From Daldinia sp. FL1419 (Eukaryota; Ascomycota; Sordariomycetes; Xylariales; Hypoxylaceae): a DNA stretch of 64,000 bases. Both the position numbers and the translations under genes were made by a program. The notes beneath the pieces are model-generated. The model saw only the letters and a program-made list of their open reading frames with translations. It was not told the DNA's origin and did no database searches. The stretch covers positions 62,001 through 126,000 of the forward strand of contig MU623350.1 of the NCBI GenBank assembly GCA_025201765.1, written 5' to 3'. Positions 34,012 to 45,504 of the stretch are shown here, piece after piece; positions within the stretch are counted from its first letter, which is position 1, and each line of letters begins with the position of its first letter.

Positions 34012-35143
34012 TTACTTCGCATTGGCTCCAAATAGCGCTTCCCGAGTGTCGTACGTGTACTCGAGGTCCTTGTGCCAATAGTTAGGAGCGTCCACCTTCG
34101 CAATCCTCCACGCCTCATCTAGCGCCGCCACCACGTCGTCCGGAAGCGGTCCCTTCTCCAAGTTATCCAAGTTGCTCACGAGTTGATCGTGAGAGCTGAT
34201 CCCGATTAGAATGCCATCGTTTCCGTCCTTGATCTTAAGCTGACTGTGATGCACCACCCACCGCAGCGCAACCTCGATCAGCGTCAGTCCAGAGTGCTTC
34301 TCAACCGCCTTTTCTATCGTCTGTAGAGCCTTGAATGTGCTCTCTTTGAAGTATCGATTGCGGTAATTGGCGCCTGTACTGCTCTTGGTGCTAAAGCGGC
34401 TGAAATCTGCCGGATCGATATCCACGCTCTTAATTTTACCACTGAATAGACCACCAGCGATCGGGTTGTATACTACGATATCTAGTCCATACCGCCGACA
34501 TGCCGGAATCAGCTCCGGCTCGATACCTCGCGTGATAGCATTGTACATGCCCTGGTAAACGGTCGGCCGTACCCAATTGTTGTACTTGCAAGTTAGAACC
34601 ACCTCTGCTACCTCCGCAGCCGTAAAGTTGGAAATTCCGAATCGCACGAATTTGCCCGCCTTGTGCAACTTATCCACAGCTTCGAGTGTTTCAGCGAAAG
34701 GTGTGGCACGATCAGCCGCGTGTAGGTAGATGATCTATAAGTCCCTTTTATTAGCATGATAAAACCACAATATCAAACAGGAGGTGGGATCAGCCAGGTA
34801 GGCTTACATCTACGCTATCAGTTCCAAGCTCCTTGAGACTCGTCTCCAAGCTCTCAGCTACCTTAGCAGCCTGATTGGCTCCGGCTTCGGCGGGATACTG
34901 AAACTTGGTCGCCAGTGTCAAACCACGCTCTTTCCATCTCGTTTGGCGTGTGAAGGCCTCCTGCTGACCACCAACATAAACCCGAGCTGTGTCGACTTCG
35001 TTGTAGCCACGGGACTGGAAGGTGTCGAGCACTCTGTTAAATTCGTTGACGTCCGTAATACGAGCGCCCGCTTTCTCATCAGGTCCGAAGGTCATCAGAC
35101 CCAGGATGATGCGATCCCGTGGCGCAGAGGCAATTAGAGGCAT
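34012..35143 (-). CDS. Aldo-keto reductase, aflatoxin-aldehyde-reductase (AKR7) type
   Basis: A cytosolic NADPH-dependent reductase of aldehydes and ketones. Exons 35143-34808 and 34734-34012 join in phase 0 across a 73-nt intron to 352 aa. The tetrad is present: D51 and Y56 in EVDTARVYVGG, K80 in LATKF, and H117 in IIYLHAAD. Segments GKFVRFGISNF, PTVYQGMYNAITRG, YNPIAGGLFSGK and DGILIGISS are characteristic of the AKR7 group, and the tail RIAKVDAPNYWHKDLEYTYD is close to those proteins. No secretion signal is seen. Such enzymes clear reactive dialdehydes or act in secondary metabolism; with no biosynthetic cluster nearby, a detoxifying job is the simpler inference. Confidence 0.94.
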
Positions 35144-35994
35144 ATTCGTATTTTGATCTTGTACTTCTGTTACTGTTTAAACCGTCAAACAAATAGCAAC
35201 TTGTTTGTGATATGCGTCGAGTGTTCAAACTACAAAGCACAACCTGCAACTTATGTTAATCTTTATATCACTAGGTGGAATTACCGATTCGGAGTAAGGA
35301 GATAAAGAGCGGGGGAAGCAGCAGGGAAATACTGCAGGAAAAAAATCGATGGATCTGGGTTAGCATGTTGACGTGCTTTTCGCATACTACATGCACCTCA
35401 GGTGATGTAGTATCAACAAGTGCCACTATGTATGTACATGTGGTGAAGAACGAGCGGGGATATCTTATGTACCTAACTTAGGGTACCTACATGCATATAA
35501 GGTAGGTACCTAGGTAGGATGGTATATGGGCTAGGTAGGTAGCTAGCTACCTCATGTGATTACTTGTCGTCTTGGACAAATCTCTATCTTATAACATCAT
35601 ACAAAAAAGTCTTGTTAATACTATACTACATATCAGGTGCTTAAGTGGTAAGGTAAAATCCCAACGACTTGTCCAGCTATTTTTAACGTGGTATTGAATA
35701 GTTCAGACGATACTAGATACATCATATTGTTTGTCATTTACATATCAATATGGAGATATGTCTTATGCCCGAATAAACCAAATTTGTGCTAGCAAACTGA
35801 AAAGTAAATAATTTACGTCATAGTTCGTCCGAATTAGATATACCCAATTGGGACCATCCGGCTCTCCTGATTGGCCCATTATCAAATATGATCCAAATTA
35901 TATTACAAAAGGTCCTATATTCTGAATTCCGGTGCGTATGTAGATGCAGATGTGTAGGTACTTGAGATTATGCCTGTCGAATGGCGAAGAGAAT
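35144..35994. other. Intergenic region between reductase and ankyrin gene
   Basis: Promoter of the reductase. A dense run of AGGTA/TACCT palindromes lies at 35485-35555. No gene is seen. Confidence 0.55.
35261..35267 (-). promoter_or_regulatory. TATA box of the aldo-keto reductase gene
   Basis: Read on the minus strand, TATAAAG lies about 118 nt upstream of the reductase ATG at 35143, a normal spacing for a fungal promoter. Confidence 0.45.
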
Positions 35995-37765
35995 TCACTT
36001 TGCGGCTCCCTTGCTCATCAGGAAGTGCACTAGCTCATTCTTTCCACCATCCATCGCCCACCTCAACGGCGTGCGACATTCGTCATCCAGAGCGTTGATC
36101 GGGGATCCCGCCTCCAGTAGGGCTTCGGAAATAGCCACATCTCTACCCATGGCGGCGACGTGCACTGAAAGAGCACCGCAATAACCCGGAGACGGCAGGT
36201 TTACGTCAGCACCATATGCTAGTAGCATCTTAACGAGAGGCAAGCTGGACTTGGACGTTGCTCGGCAAAGGGGAGTTTCTCCTTTGGAGATGAGGTTCAC
36301 ATCAGCCCCGGCATCCAGCAAGGCCTTAAAGACTTCCTCGGATCCTTGGGAGATAGCATAGTGAAGAGCCGTGTGCGCGCTCTTATCTTTCTTGTCGATC
36401 ATAGCACCCCGCTCACACAACAGCTTCGTCAACGCTGCATTCCCTTGGGTAACTGCACAGAGTAGAGGGGTCCATCCGTTGTTATCGGAAATCTCAGAGT
36501 CAGCTCCATAATCCAGAAGCTCTCGGCTGCGTTCAAAGCACTCGAATAAGACAGCTTCATGCAAAGGGGTACGCCCCCTTTTATTTCTCAGGCTTTGGTC
36601 GGCACCGTGGGCTAGTAAGACCCTAATTGTATCCATATTCCCCATTTCATCCGAAGGAGCCTTCATTGCAGCGTAATGAAGAGCTGTGTTCCTTTGTCTG
36701 TCTTTAGCTTTGACAGAAGCCCCAAATTCCAACATCAAAGTTATTATAGAATCCGGCATTTCGTTTATAACGGCTCGTATAAGAGGAGTTCGGCCATTTT
36801 CATCTCGCACTTTGAGACTAGCACCCGCGATGAGTAGAGCCATCACAATGGAGGTCGATGTACTTATAGCTGTCTTATTTTCCGAAGCAAGTGAAGCTTC
36901 AACTTGACCTAAGGCTCGGTGAATTGGCACGACTCCTGGTTCTTCAAGAGACATATCTGGGTTGGTTTTCGCTAGAAGGCACCTATGAACAGTATTATGG
37001 TCGCACCCGGTGATTGAATGATGCAGCATACGCGCAAGGCTATGGTCGTTCTCACGGGAGCGTGGATTCTTAGGCCGATACTTGACTAAAAGGGATCGCA
37101 CATCCGGTTGTCCCGAGATCCTGTGCAGCTCAATGGCCACCAAAGGTTGTAGCCTCGATGACTCTGCCGTTTTCGCAAAGGAGGGGTGCGTTAGAAAAGT
37201 TTGGTCTATGAGTTGAATGGTCGCCCCAGACAAATTTCCCCTGAGTACCACGTCAATGAACTGTTCCGTGATAGCTGATCAGAGAAGGTTGGATAGATTA
37301 CCTCTGAAGACAATCGATTATGAGGCACAAGGATGATCGGCTTCTTCGCAAACAAAAGCTAGCGTCTACAAAGAAATCCTGTATGACCGGGACGACTTTC
37401 GAAGACGCAAGAGGATCTCCCCAGGTATGATAGCGACGTAAACGTGTGGTTTCGTGATCGACGTCGACAAGTATTTCCGAAATCGCGTGTAGGACGACTT
37501 CAAAACAGGGTTCAAGATCCTCAACCTGCCCGTTATAATTTCCATACGTCGCATAAGGGTCTGTAAGCCCTCCAGGAGCCAAGAGTATCCCCAACTTCCC
37601 GATGACAGCCTTCGTAGTTAAGCATTCTGCGGCCACAGGTAATAAACTGGCCTTAGCCAGTGGAACCAACCTCCCTAAGTTAACGAGGAGGTCCGCGATA
37701 GTCCCACAGGCGTGCTCAACGCTACCTGCAAGGGTCGGGAGAGAGATAGACTTGGACATTGCCAT
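35995..37765 (-). CDS. Ankyrin-repeat protein with fungal N-terminal domain
   Basis: Exons 37765-37302 and 37240-35995 join in phase across a 61-nt intron (CAGAG|GTAATC to CTCAG|GGG) to 569 aa. The N-terminal about 150 residues form an alpha-helical region (SVEHACGTIADLLVNLGRLV) that I cannot assign. From about residue 240 the protein is a chain of ankyrin repeats of 33-35 residues, with the usual G-x-TPL and ALHxA signatures: ENGRTPLIRAV, RNTALHYAAM, RGRTPLHEAV, NNGWTPLLCAV, SAHTALHYAI, GETPLCRAT, ECRTPLRWAM; about nine are visible. These repeats make a protein-binding surface. No kinase, NACHT or membrane segment is seen. It could be the ankyrin partner of a larger system, or a stand-alone scaffold; the function is unknown. 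Confidence 0.9.
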
Positions 37766-38429
37766 TGTTAATCCTGTTTAGTAGTATTGAGGTCTCTACC
37801 CGTACAAGCTTACGGGGAGGGCAAGATAAACTACCCAGGATAGATACCTAGGTAGGTATAAATAAATATTTATCTGGTTTCAACTCTAAATCTAGGTAGA
37901 TATTCTAATAGGAATTCTGAGAGGATCGTAGTAAAAGAATAGTAGAATAAATACCTAGGTTAGGTAGGTTTCAACCCAGAACAAAAAGCAGGAGCCGAAA
38001 ACTAGAAGATGCATTTCAAGATCAGAGCCCTTTTTTTTCGGGGACAATTCGTACAATAGGGTTTATACGAAACAATGGTGGACAATCGACTCAAGGGAGC
38101 ACGATTGACATTTGATACCAATACACCGGTAAGGGCGGACGAATGAGTGGACATATTGAAGACTGGGAAAAAAAAGCAATCTTGTATTTGCTTGAAGAAA
38201 TGACCAAAAATGGCCATTCCAATTAAAAGGAGCAGCGCCACCTGATAAGAAAAGAGTAACGAGCCAAGTGCTGATAGATAAGGGCCGGATTTGCAGTTTT
38301 TCTTTGAAATTATCAAGTTGTTAAATAACATTGCACTTAGCTGCATGTGCTGTGTTACCGTTATAGAAACTTGGTACGTATGTCAAAAGTCAAACATTCA
38401 TGAAAGAGTTTCAACCCACACCGCTGGAT

Positions 38430-38517
38430 GCATAGGTAGGTATCTACCTATTTAATGCACCAAGGTGCTACCTGCATAGGTAGGTATCTACCTATTTAAT
38501 GCACCAAGGTGCTACCT
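38430..38517. repeat. 44-bp direct tandem duplication
   Basis: Two identical 44-bp units start at 38430 and 38474; each contains the palindromic AGGTAGGTATCTACCT and the hairpin-like GCACCAAGGTGC. A short third fragment (GCATATAGGTA) follows. Confidence 0.95.
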
Positions 38518-38733
38518 GCATATAGGTATTGAGCGCAGTTGCCTCTAAATTCTACAATTGAGGTCATCATCAACTTTTAAGTTGGATACCTAGGTACCTA
38601 GGTACATGCACGTAAATCCGTGTGTAACCGACCTAAGGGTAAGGTATTACATTAGTAATCTCACACTTATGTAGGTACCTATGTACCACTCTAACTGATG
38701 TATTGATATATCAGGTGACCCTAAACTCAATTT

Positions 38734-38739
38734 ACGCGT
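38734..38739. promoter_or_regulatory. ACGCGT (MCB-type) box upstream of mbp1
   Basis: ACGCGT is the known target of the Mbp1-containing MBF complex; this one lies 415 nt upstream of the mbp1 start, which would permit feedback control. The same six bases occur elsewhere in the window, so it may be chance. Confidence 0.3.
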
Positions 38740-39153
38740 GTAGGTACATGCGTACCGCGTCGTTTCTCATCCCCCCCATGCTTCTTCTAATCAATTTCGC
38801 GTCTCCGCGTCAAAAGTCGCAGCAACCCTTTCGCAGAATCATCATCACCCACCCTTCCAACCTACCCCGGCCGCCAATCACCTCCGCAGATCCCAAACTA
38901 CCCAACTACTTTACTGCCTCATGATTGCGCAGTATTTTCCTCCGAGATCTTAAATATATTTTACATTGACATAATGCTGGAATAGTGTAAATTGTGTCCC
39001 TGTCTTAATTTGTTTGCGCATTGATAACTTTATCCTCGTCTTTGGTACGATACTATCGTCACCTCATCGAATCGCCATACTGTACCCCTTCCATTGCTAT
39101 CTCTACTTTGCTCGTACCCTTCTTCCGACCCCAATTGGGTCCAAGCCGTAGAC

Positions 39154-41319
39154 ATGGTGAAAGATGGTCCTGGTGCCGTCGCCGTCGCCGGCACCGGCGC
39201 TAGCGCTGGTATTTATAGTGCCACATATAGTGGTGTAAGTAGCTTTTTTGTTTTATTATATTGCTAATTTATAGGTATATAAAACATACCTCTCTCCGTG
39301 CAAACACACAATTGCGCTCGAAGACGGAGAATACCACTAACAATCCTACCGACAGGTTCCCGTCTACGAGTTCCAATTCGGTGGTGATAATAAGGAGCAC
39401 GTAATGCGCCGACGGCAAGACGACTGGGTTAATGCAACACATATCCTTAAAGCCGCCGGATTCGACAAACCCGCTCGTACCCGAATCCTCGAACGGGAGG
39501 TACAGAAAGACGTCCACGAAAAGATCCAGGGTGGATACGGAAAGTATCAGGGCACCTGGATTCCTTTAGAAGCTGGAGAGCAACTTGCACATCGAAACAA
39601 CATCTACGAACGGCTTCGACCTATTTTCGAGTTCGTTCCTGGAAACCAAAGCCCTCCTCCAGCCCCTCGGCATGCAAGCAAACCGAAAGCGCCTAGAAAA
39701 CCGGCGGTACCAAAATGGGGTATGATACTTCAACTCTTCTATCACCAAACTACTAACATGCCATAGGCGCTCCAGCGCCGCCAGAAATCGAAACCGCTAG
39801 CCAGCAGCTAAACGAAGAGGATACGCCAGATAATTTAACTGTCGCCTCAGCTTCATACATGGCAGAGGACGATCGCCATGATCTATCGCATTACTCGACC
39901 GGGCATCGCAAAAGAAAACGAGAAGAAAGTATACAAGACCTTACTGAGCAGCAACACTCAGTCTACGGCGACGAGCTACTGGATTATTTTCTTTTATCTC
40001 GTAACGAGGCACCCAATTTCCGCCCCGAGCCTCCCCCTAATTTTCAGCCTGACTGGCCGATTGATACAGAAAAGCATACCGCTCTCCATTGGGCCAGTGC
40101 TATGGGTGATGTAGATGTTATAAAACAGCTGAAGCGGTTCGGGGCCACTTTGGGGGTTCAAAACTGCAAGGGCGAGACGCCGTTCATGCGATCCGTAAAC
40201 TTCACCAATTGTTACGAGAAACAGACGTTCCCTCAGGTCATGAAGGAACTATGGGATACCGTCGACGCGCGCGACGATTCGGGCTGTACTGTGATTCATC
40301 ATGCAGCTATCATGAAAAGTGGCCGAATCACGAGTACTTCCTGTTGCCGTTACTATCTCGATAATATTCTAAACAAGCTCCAGGAGACCCACGACCCTAA
40401 TTTTGTTCAGAACATCATTGACACCCAAGATCATGGTGGTAACACCGCTCTGCACTTGGCAGCAAAAACAAATGCTCGTAAGTGCATACGGGCCCTTCTT
40501 GGACGAGGCGCCTCTACAGACATTCCCAACGCAGAAGGGGTTCGTGCAGAAGATTTGATTAAGGAATTAAATGCCACCAAGAATCCAAAGGAGCGCGTGC
40601 CTCAACGATCCTCTTCCCCCTTTGCCCCAGACTCTCAGCGGCACGTCTCGTTTCGCGATGCCCTCACAGAGTCCGTTTCTAAACTCGCCGTCACGTATAA
40701 CTCAGAAGCGGCAAATACAGTCCAGAACAAGATAACACCGCTTGTCTTGGAGAAATTCCAGGATCTCGCCCATAGCTACGATGAGGAATGGAAGGAAAAG
40801 AACGAGGCCGAGATGGAGGCCCGTCGTATTCTTACGAATACACAGAATGAGCTTGCTGTTGTGAGAGCGCAAATTGCCGAGTTAGACAGTCAACTAGAAT
40901 CCCCCGAGGCAGCATCGAAGGTTGTTGGCGATGCTACCATCCTACAGCAGCAAGTCATATCATTACTAGCGAGTCAAAGCCGATATCACGTGCATTCTTC
41001 TGTTGAGCAAGCCTTGGCTATGATGAATGGTGATACCGGCGACAATTCATATGAAGAGCGAGTCAAACTGGCGCGGGAGCTAAAGGAGCTGGTCGAGGAG
41101 CAGCGACGGGCAGAGAAGGAGTATGTAGATGCTTTAGGGGTGTCCGGTACCGGTGAGAAGATTGACAAGTACCGGCGGCTTCTCAAGGAATGTCTGGACC
41201 AGGATGCTGCAGAGAACTTGGATTCTAATTTGGATGATCTTATCGACATGATGGAGGAGGATCGAAGTGAGGGGGCTCCGGCTATACCCGGACAAGGAGA
41301 GCCTATGATGATCTGTTAG
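39154..41319 (+). CDS. mbp1: Mbp1/Res-type APSES transcription factor
   Basis: DNA-binding subunit of the MBF complex that drives G1/S genes from ACGCGT boxes; nuclear. Exons 39154-39234, 39356-39719 and 39767-41319 join in phase to 665 aa, the usual size; intron 2 has a clear CTAAC branch site. Residues about 27-130 form the APSES/KilA-N domain: VYEFQFGGDN, MRRRQDDWVNATHILKAAGF, RTRILEREVQKDVHEKIQGG and YGKYQGTWIPLEAGEQLA. A basic stretch (GHRKRKREESIQ) may be a nuclear signal. Ankyrin repeats follow, with HTALHWASAMGDVDVIKQL (about 253) and GGNTALHLAAKTNARKCIRA (about 372). The C-terminal third is charged coiled coil (YDEEWKEKNEAEMEARRILT), which in relatives binds Swi6. It stands alone on the plus strand, with a compact leader. 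Confidence 0.96.
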
Positions 41320-44300
41320 TGCCGCTATGTGATGTGTCGGTTGCATACATTTTTGTGTTATCTTATGTCAATGGGTGATACCAATCCCGAGTTCACGGTC
41401 TGACTCGGCTCGCGGTTAAGTTGATGGCGTTTACTGGTGGGCGGGAAAGAAATAATGTGCCACACGCGCCTCAGGCGCTTTCGTAGGTGTCGTTTTACCG
41501 TGGGAATTCCACTAATCAAGCATCATCTTCATACGCCATCTGCGTTTCGATTATTCGCGGCGGATGCTCTTTCTCGCTTCTGTATTTTTATGGTCGCGCC
41601 ACCCCATATACCGATGTTTTGTGTAGAGCTGAAATATCCGGAATAGGTAAGCCGATGGTAGACTATCGTCTATCAAGAACGAATGTAATGTGATCTTCAG
41701 CTGAGTATTCGTACCTGTTACATTATTTCCTGCATCTTTGACAGAGTGAAACAAATAAGAGGAACATTAAGATTCCGTCTCCTCGTTTCTAACCGTTGGT
41801 CGGGGTGGCATTTCCGAATCTATACAGATACCGTATAGCTACCAATCCAACAAATGCACGAGACCAAGCTGAAGTTGTTATATTCTACCTGACAGCATAG
41901 CAAGGTAGTAGCAGATTGTAGCAGCGGACTGTCACAATAGACTCGACTTAGACGCTGTCGATCCGTAGTCACGAAGGACTACCGCTCACTAAAGCGTCCA
42001 CCTTGCGATTGCAACACACCCTGTATCGTGTCTCCTCAGGCCCCTATCATGCGAGTCATCCCGCCACTAAATGATCAACATGATGCAACTCTATCCAACG
42101 CGAGCAACGTGTTTCGCGGCGTCGTGTAACCATCCTCTCCGTCCAGAATACCCAAAGAATCCAGCTAGCCAGCCCCAAGAAAGTAACCTCGATTGTTACA
42201 CGACTTTTTCAGCCTGCCCACGAAGCACAAACCTACTTTTATCATCCCTAGTAGCTAGTATAATGTAATCGGACCTGTCCCGAGCGTATTGGAATTCTGC
42301 ATATTCTAGACCAAACTAGTCCCCGGGTGCTGCGCAACTTTCTGGTCCATGTGTTTTGTCCCATCGTCACCGCTTATACCGCACTTATAACACGATAATA
42401 TACATGACGACTGTTCTGCACGTAGACTACACGTACACCTCCGCGCGGGAGTAAAGGGTCAGGAGATCGTGTGGGAGTTGAGCTGAGCCGTGCTAGATCG
42501 GGGACTGGAAAAGAGAATATATTACACGCTATACGCTTATTCATACGGCGTTCGGAAAACGCCATGCGCCGAAACGTCACATGGCTAGTCTCCGTTACTC
42601 ATTGTGAGTCGGATGGCTTCTTTTGCGGAATAGTACGACACAACGGTAACATAGGTACCTACCAAAAGCGTCTACCTAGGGTTACCCACTACCCGGGAGG
42701 CGGGCAAGGAGCGAGTTGTTTAGGAGACTAAGAAAAGGTACCTAGCTTGCGGCAAATATGGCGATATCCTCTCAGTCAATCCATGCTAGTGGAGCTTCAT
42801 GATATCCGGTCTACATCCCACGACGGGCTTACTTGGCCCCTGAAGAACAAGTCCGTTCGAGACCTCGGTCACCTAGGTTAGCTTGCTTTCTAGTCACCAG
42901 CTGCTCCAGCCTTTTATGGCAGGAGGCTACGGCCAAATACGATTTTATCTCGGCGGAAGTAAGCGTAAGGACTTCGTATTCTTTTTGGCCGAGATTATAT
43001 AGCTCACGATAGAATACTTCCATACATGTTGCTCATGCCGAAAGTCCTCTCGGTTCAAACTAGAAGAGTTCTAGAAGATATACCGCCGAAGCTGAATGCG
43101 TTCGGTTCCATTACTAGGTGGTATTCGTGATATTGCACACTCTAGGTAGGTGCCATAGCACCAATAGAACTCCTCTACTACTCACCCCGTGTCCAATGTT
43201 TGTAAACCCCCAGGCACTAGAACAACGTCGTAATATGAGATCATGAACATGACCCTTCGGAGTTCGACACCCTACGTCTTGTCTCATTCGTTACCACATC
43301 GGATAATTATTCCATATAGCTTTAAGCCTGGCCGCTAAAGTACTGGTTTCTTCAACCCACCTCAACGGACAAGCCAAGTCGAACAATACTACAGAACTAA
43401 CTGATGTCACTAAATGTACTTAACGTTTATTCCAAGTACCCTCATTGTAGTTTTCGGTACTGAGTACAGTATCACGATCATTCTATAGCTCGTAGAGCAA
43501 CGTGGTACTACCAAGTCAAGCCAACACTCTCTACCTTCGATTTTAAAGTCAATGCTTCTCACGGCTTTAAAGCCCGCCATGCTAGCGACAACGTGGTCCA
43601 TTGACGTTGGCAGATAATCAAGCCTAGCCAATTTAGTATTTAATTTGAGCATGCTCTCCTGTTCCTTTACTAGGCTAACCCCGGAGGAGCCACGACGGCC
43701 TTGCGGGGCTAGGGCATCCAAGGGCCCGGGACGTATTCTTCTCGGACTTCCTTAAAGTAGCCCAAGTCGTCGTAGTCCTTAAACCCGGATCCGAGTGGCC
43801 CGAGGCGTCGAGGGAAAAAAAAAATTATATTTCTCAGCAGTGGTGGGTATATAAGATGACCGTCAGGTTGCATAAACAACCGTCAGCACATACGTGGTCT
43901 ACCTCAGATGATCTCTCTGGTATAAGACGCGGTCTGACTATGGAAGTAGAAAAGGGAGAGAGAAAGAGAGAGAGAGAAAATCCCGCTGTGTCAGACGGTG
44001 TTTGGATTCAGATACCGCGCGGTAGGGAAATAAACATGTTTTCCCGGGTGTTGGATTCACGCCGTATATGTGTGGGTCGCTCAGATGCCGGATTATCGGT
44101 TACCAAGCTCGGACAGACCACGTCCCAAACTCAGGCCATGTTTAGAGTAAATTTACATTCTTGGAGTTATTCCTGGTGCCTAAGATATGCGGGTTGTCAG
44201 GTCCTTTCTCGAAATGCGCCGCAACTGGTCCACGTCATCTAGCCCCCAAATCCAAGGCGGAAAATAAACTAACATAAGACGTCACTTTACGAGAGGTAGC

Positions 44301-44834
44301 TGTAGCGAATATGATGTTTAATATGTAACTAGGATATAAAAGAGGCGTTGCTATGGTAATCCATGTATGCTGTCGTTGTACCAGCTATACGATCGAATAC
44401 AGCGGACAACTGTTTCGCAGATTCACACTATCTCCGTACGACATGCGTGTAAATCGTTCAATGGGCATGCGAAGGATCACTTTCTATATTTGTCAGCTGT
44501 TATACTAACTCGATATTCCTTGACGCCATAAGTGGTGTCTCTAAATGCTGATTCAGCTAATATCAAATTACTATTGATGTCCTATTGCAGGGGCCGAGGA
44601 GTACGGGAACCTTAGTCCTAATAACCAGCATTTGCCCAAAAGCAGTAAAACACCTACCGCTTATTCGGGCCCACAAGCTCTCTACGGTGTTTTATTAACG
44701 ATATTTGGGGCCCGCCGTTAGCGGTGGGCGGATTGTTCGCCATGATAATATCACAGGAGCATGAGTCAGATAGGAACAATCCCCTTAATACCCCTACCCA
44801 GAAAGCTCAAGGCTCACCGCACGTAGACTGCAAA
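41320..44834. other. Gene-poor region
   Basis: No gene is supported in 3.5 kb. A 64-codon minus-strand frame with ATG at 43023 (MEVFYRELYNLGQKEYEVLT) is protein-like but isolated; another at 43410-43721 lacks an ATG. A TATATAAG word at 43849-43856 has only a doubtful frame behind it. Confidence 0.5.
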
Positions 44835-45460
44835 TTATAAATCATCACTGAACGGAATAAGCTCGGGGAGTTGTGGCAATGATTCGGGAGGATAAAGCGT
44901 GAAGAGAACTTGGTGTTAATCAAGCTGAGGAGCTCGACTAGCGGTCGACTCCGTGTCCTCAGGATCGGGGTCGGATATAGTCTCGCAGACTAGGTAATCA
45001 CCATCGCTGTTTGGGCATTTATGATCCAAGGTTACTCAGTTACGGCCGAGACCTAGCACTTGAAAAGCTTGCATGGTTTTATCCCCAAAGTAGATAAGCC
45101 GATGTGATTAGGGCGGTGGAGAATGCCGCAACCACGATGTAGCTATGAGGCTCAGACGACCTGAGGCCAAATAACAAACGCTCTTCTTAGTTTCTAAGAA
45201 TATGAGAATGCGTCAAAACATCATTATGGACGTCACGTATTAAATAACCGAGTGGACGGCTAGGTAGTAGGTTGTATTTGCAACCCGACCGTAAACGAGC
45301 CAGTAGAAGGATCAAGCTCGACGAATTCGCCCGACCCGGGTAGTGCGGACCAAAAGGAGGCCTCTGTTTGGGTCGTATGGCTTAAGTCGCGCATTGCGTC
45401 TGCCATGTGGAAAGCGGAGAGCCAGAAGGGCCAAGACTTAGGTCCTAAGGAATAGCGTCA
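44835..45460 (-). pseudogene. Decayed gene for an unrecognised, probably membrane-anchored protein
   Basis: I do not recognise the family, but the minus strand carries successive protein-like pieces in one order, so this looks like one dead gene. From 45460: KSWPFWLSAFHMADAMRDLS and GEFVELDPSTGSFTVGLQIQ, ended by TAG at 45260-45262. A shift of one base continues as RPLGYLIRDVHNDVLTHSHI, a TAA (45187-45189), then RLLFGLRSSEPHSYIVVAAF and a hydrophobic stretch STALITSAYLLWG ended by TAA (45079-45081). The next frame gives FGDKTMQAFQVLG, a TGA (45036-45038), DGDYLVCETISDPDPEDTES, a TAA (44916-44918) and LYPPESLPQLPELIPFSDDL to the final stop. Codons in these pieces are C/G-ending like those of the real genes. 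Introns could explain some breaks but hardly all. A hexamer repeat lies at the upstream end. It may be a broken species-specific or horizontally moved gene. Confidence 0.55.
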
Positions 45461-45462
45461 GC

Positions 45463-45504
45463 GTAAACGTAAACGTAGGCGTAGGTGTAGGCGTAGGCGT
45501 AGGG
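45463..45504. repeat. Hexanucleotide repeat (GTAGGC-type), 7 units
   Basis: Seven hexamers in a row: two GTAAAC, then GTAGGC, GTAGGT, GTAGGC, GTAGGC and GTAGGG. It abuts the upstream end of the decayed 45-kb gene; read on the minus strand it would encode alternating tyrosine and small residues (YAYAYTYAYVYVYAD), though in another frame than the next piece. Confidence 0.93.

Larger units (their letters stand above)
37766..39153. other. Divergent intergenic region upstream of the ankyrin gene and mbp1
   Basis: Promoters of the ankyrin-repeat gene (left) and mbp1 (right). It holds AGGTA runs (37846-37860, 38588-38605), a 44-bp tandem duplication (38430-38517) and an ACGCGT box (38734-38739). 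The last 100 nt before mbp1 are CT-rich. Confidence 0.6.

Noticed and set aside
43410..43873. Minus-strand stretch read at first as one protein
   Set aside because: On rechecking, the two protein-like parts (one ending at about 43710, one starting near 43721) are in different frames with stops between; the longer one has no ATG.
43856..44242. 128-codon plus-strand frame behind a TATATAAG word
   Set aside because: Composition includes a run of Glu/Arg/Lys from a GA-rich microsatellite, and nothing resembles a domain.
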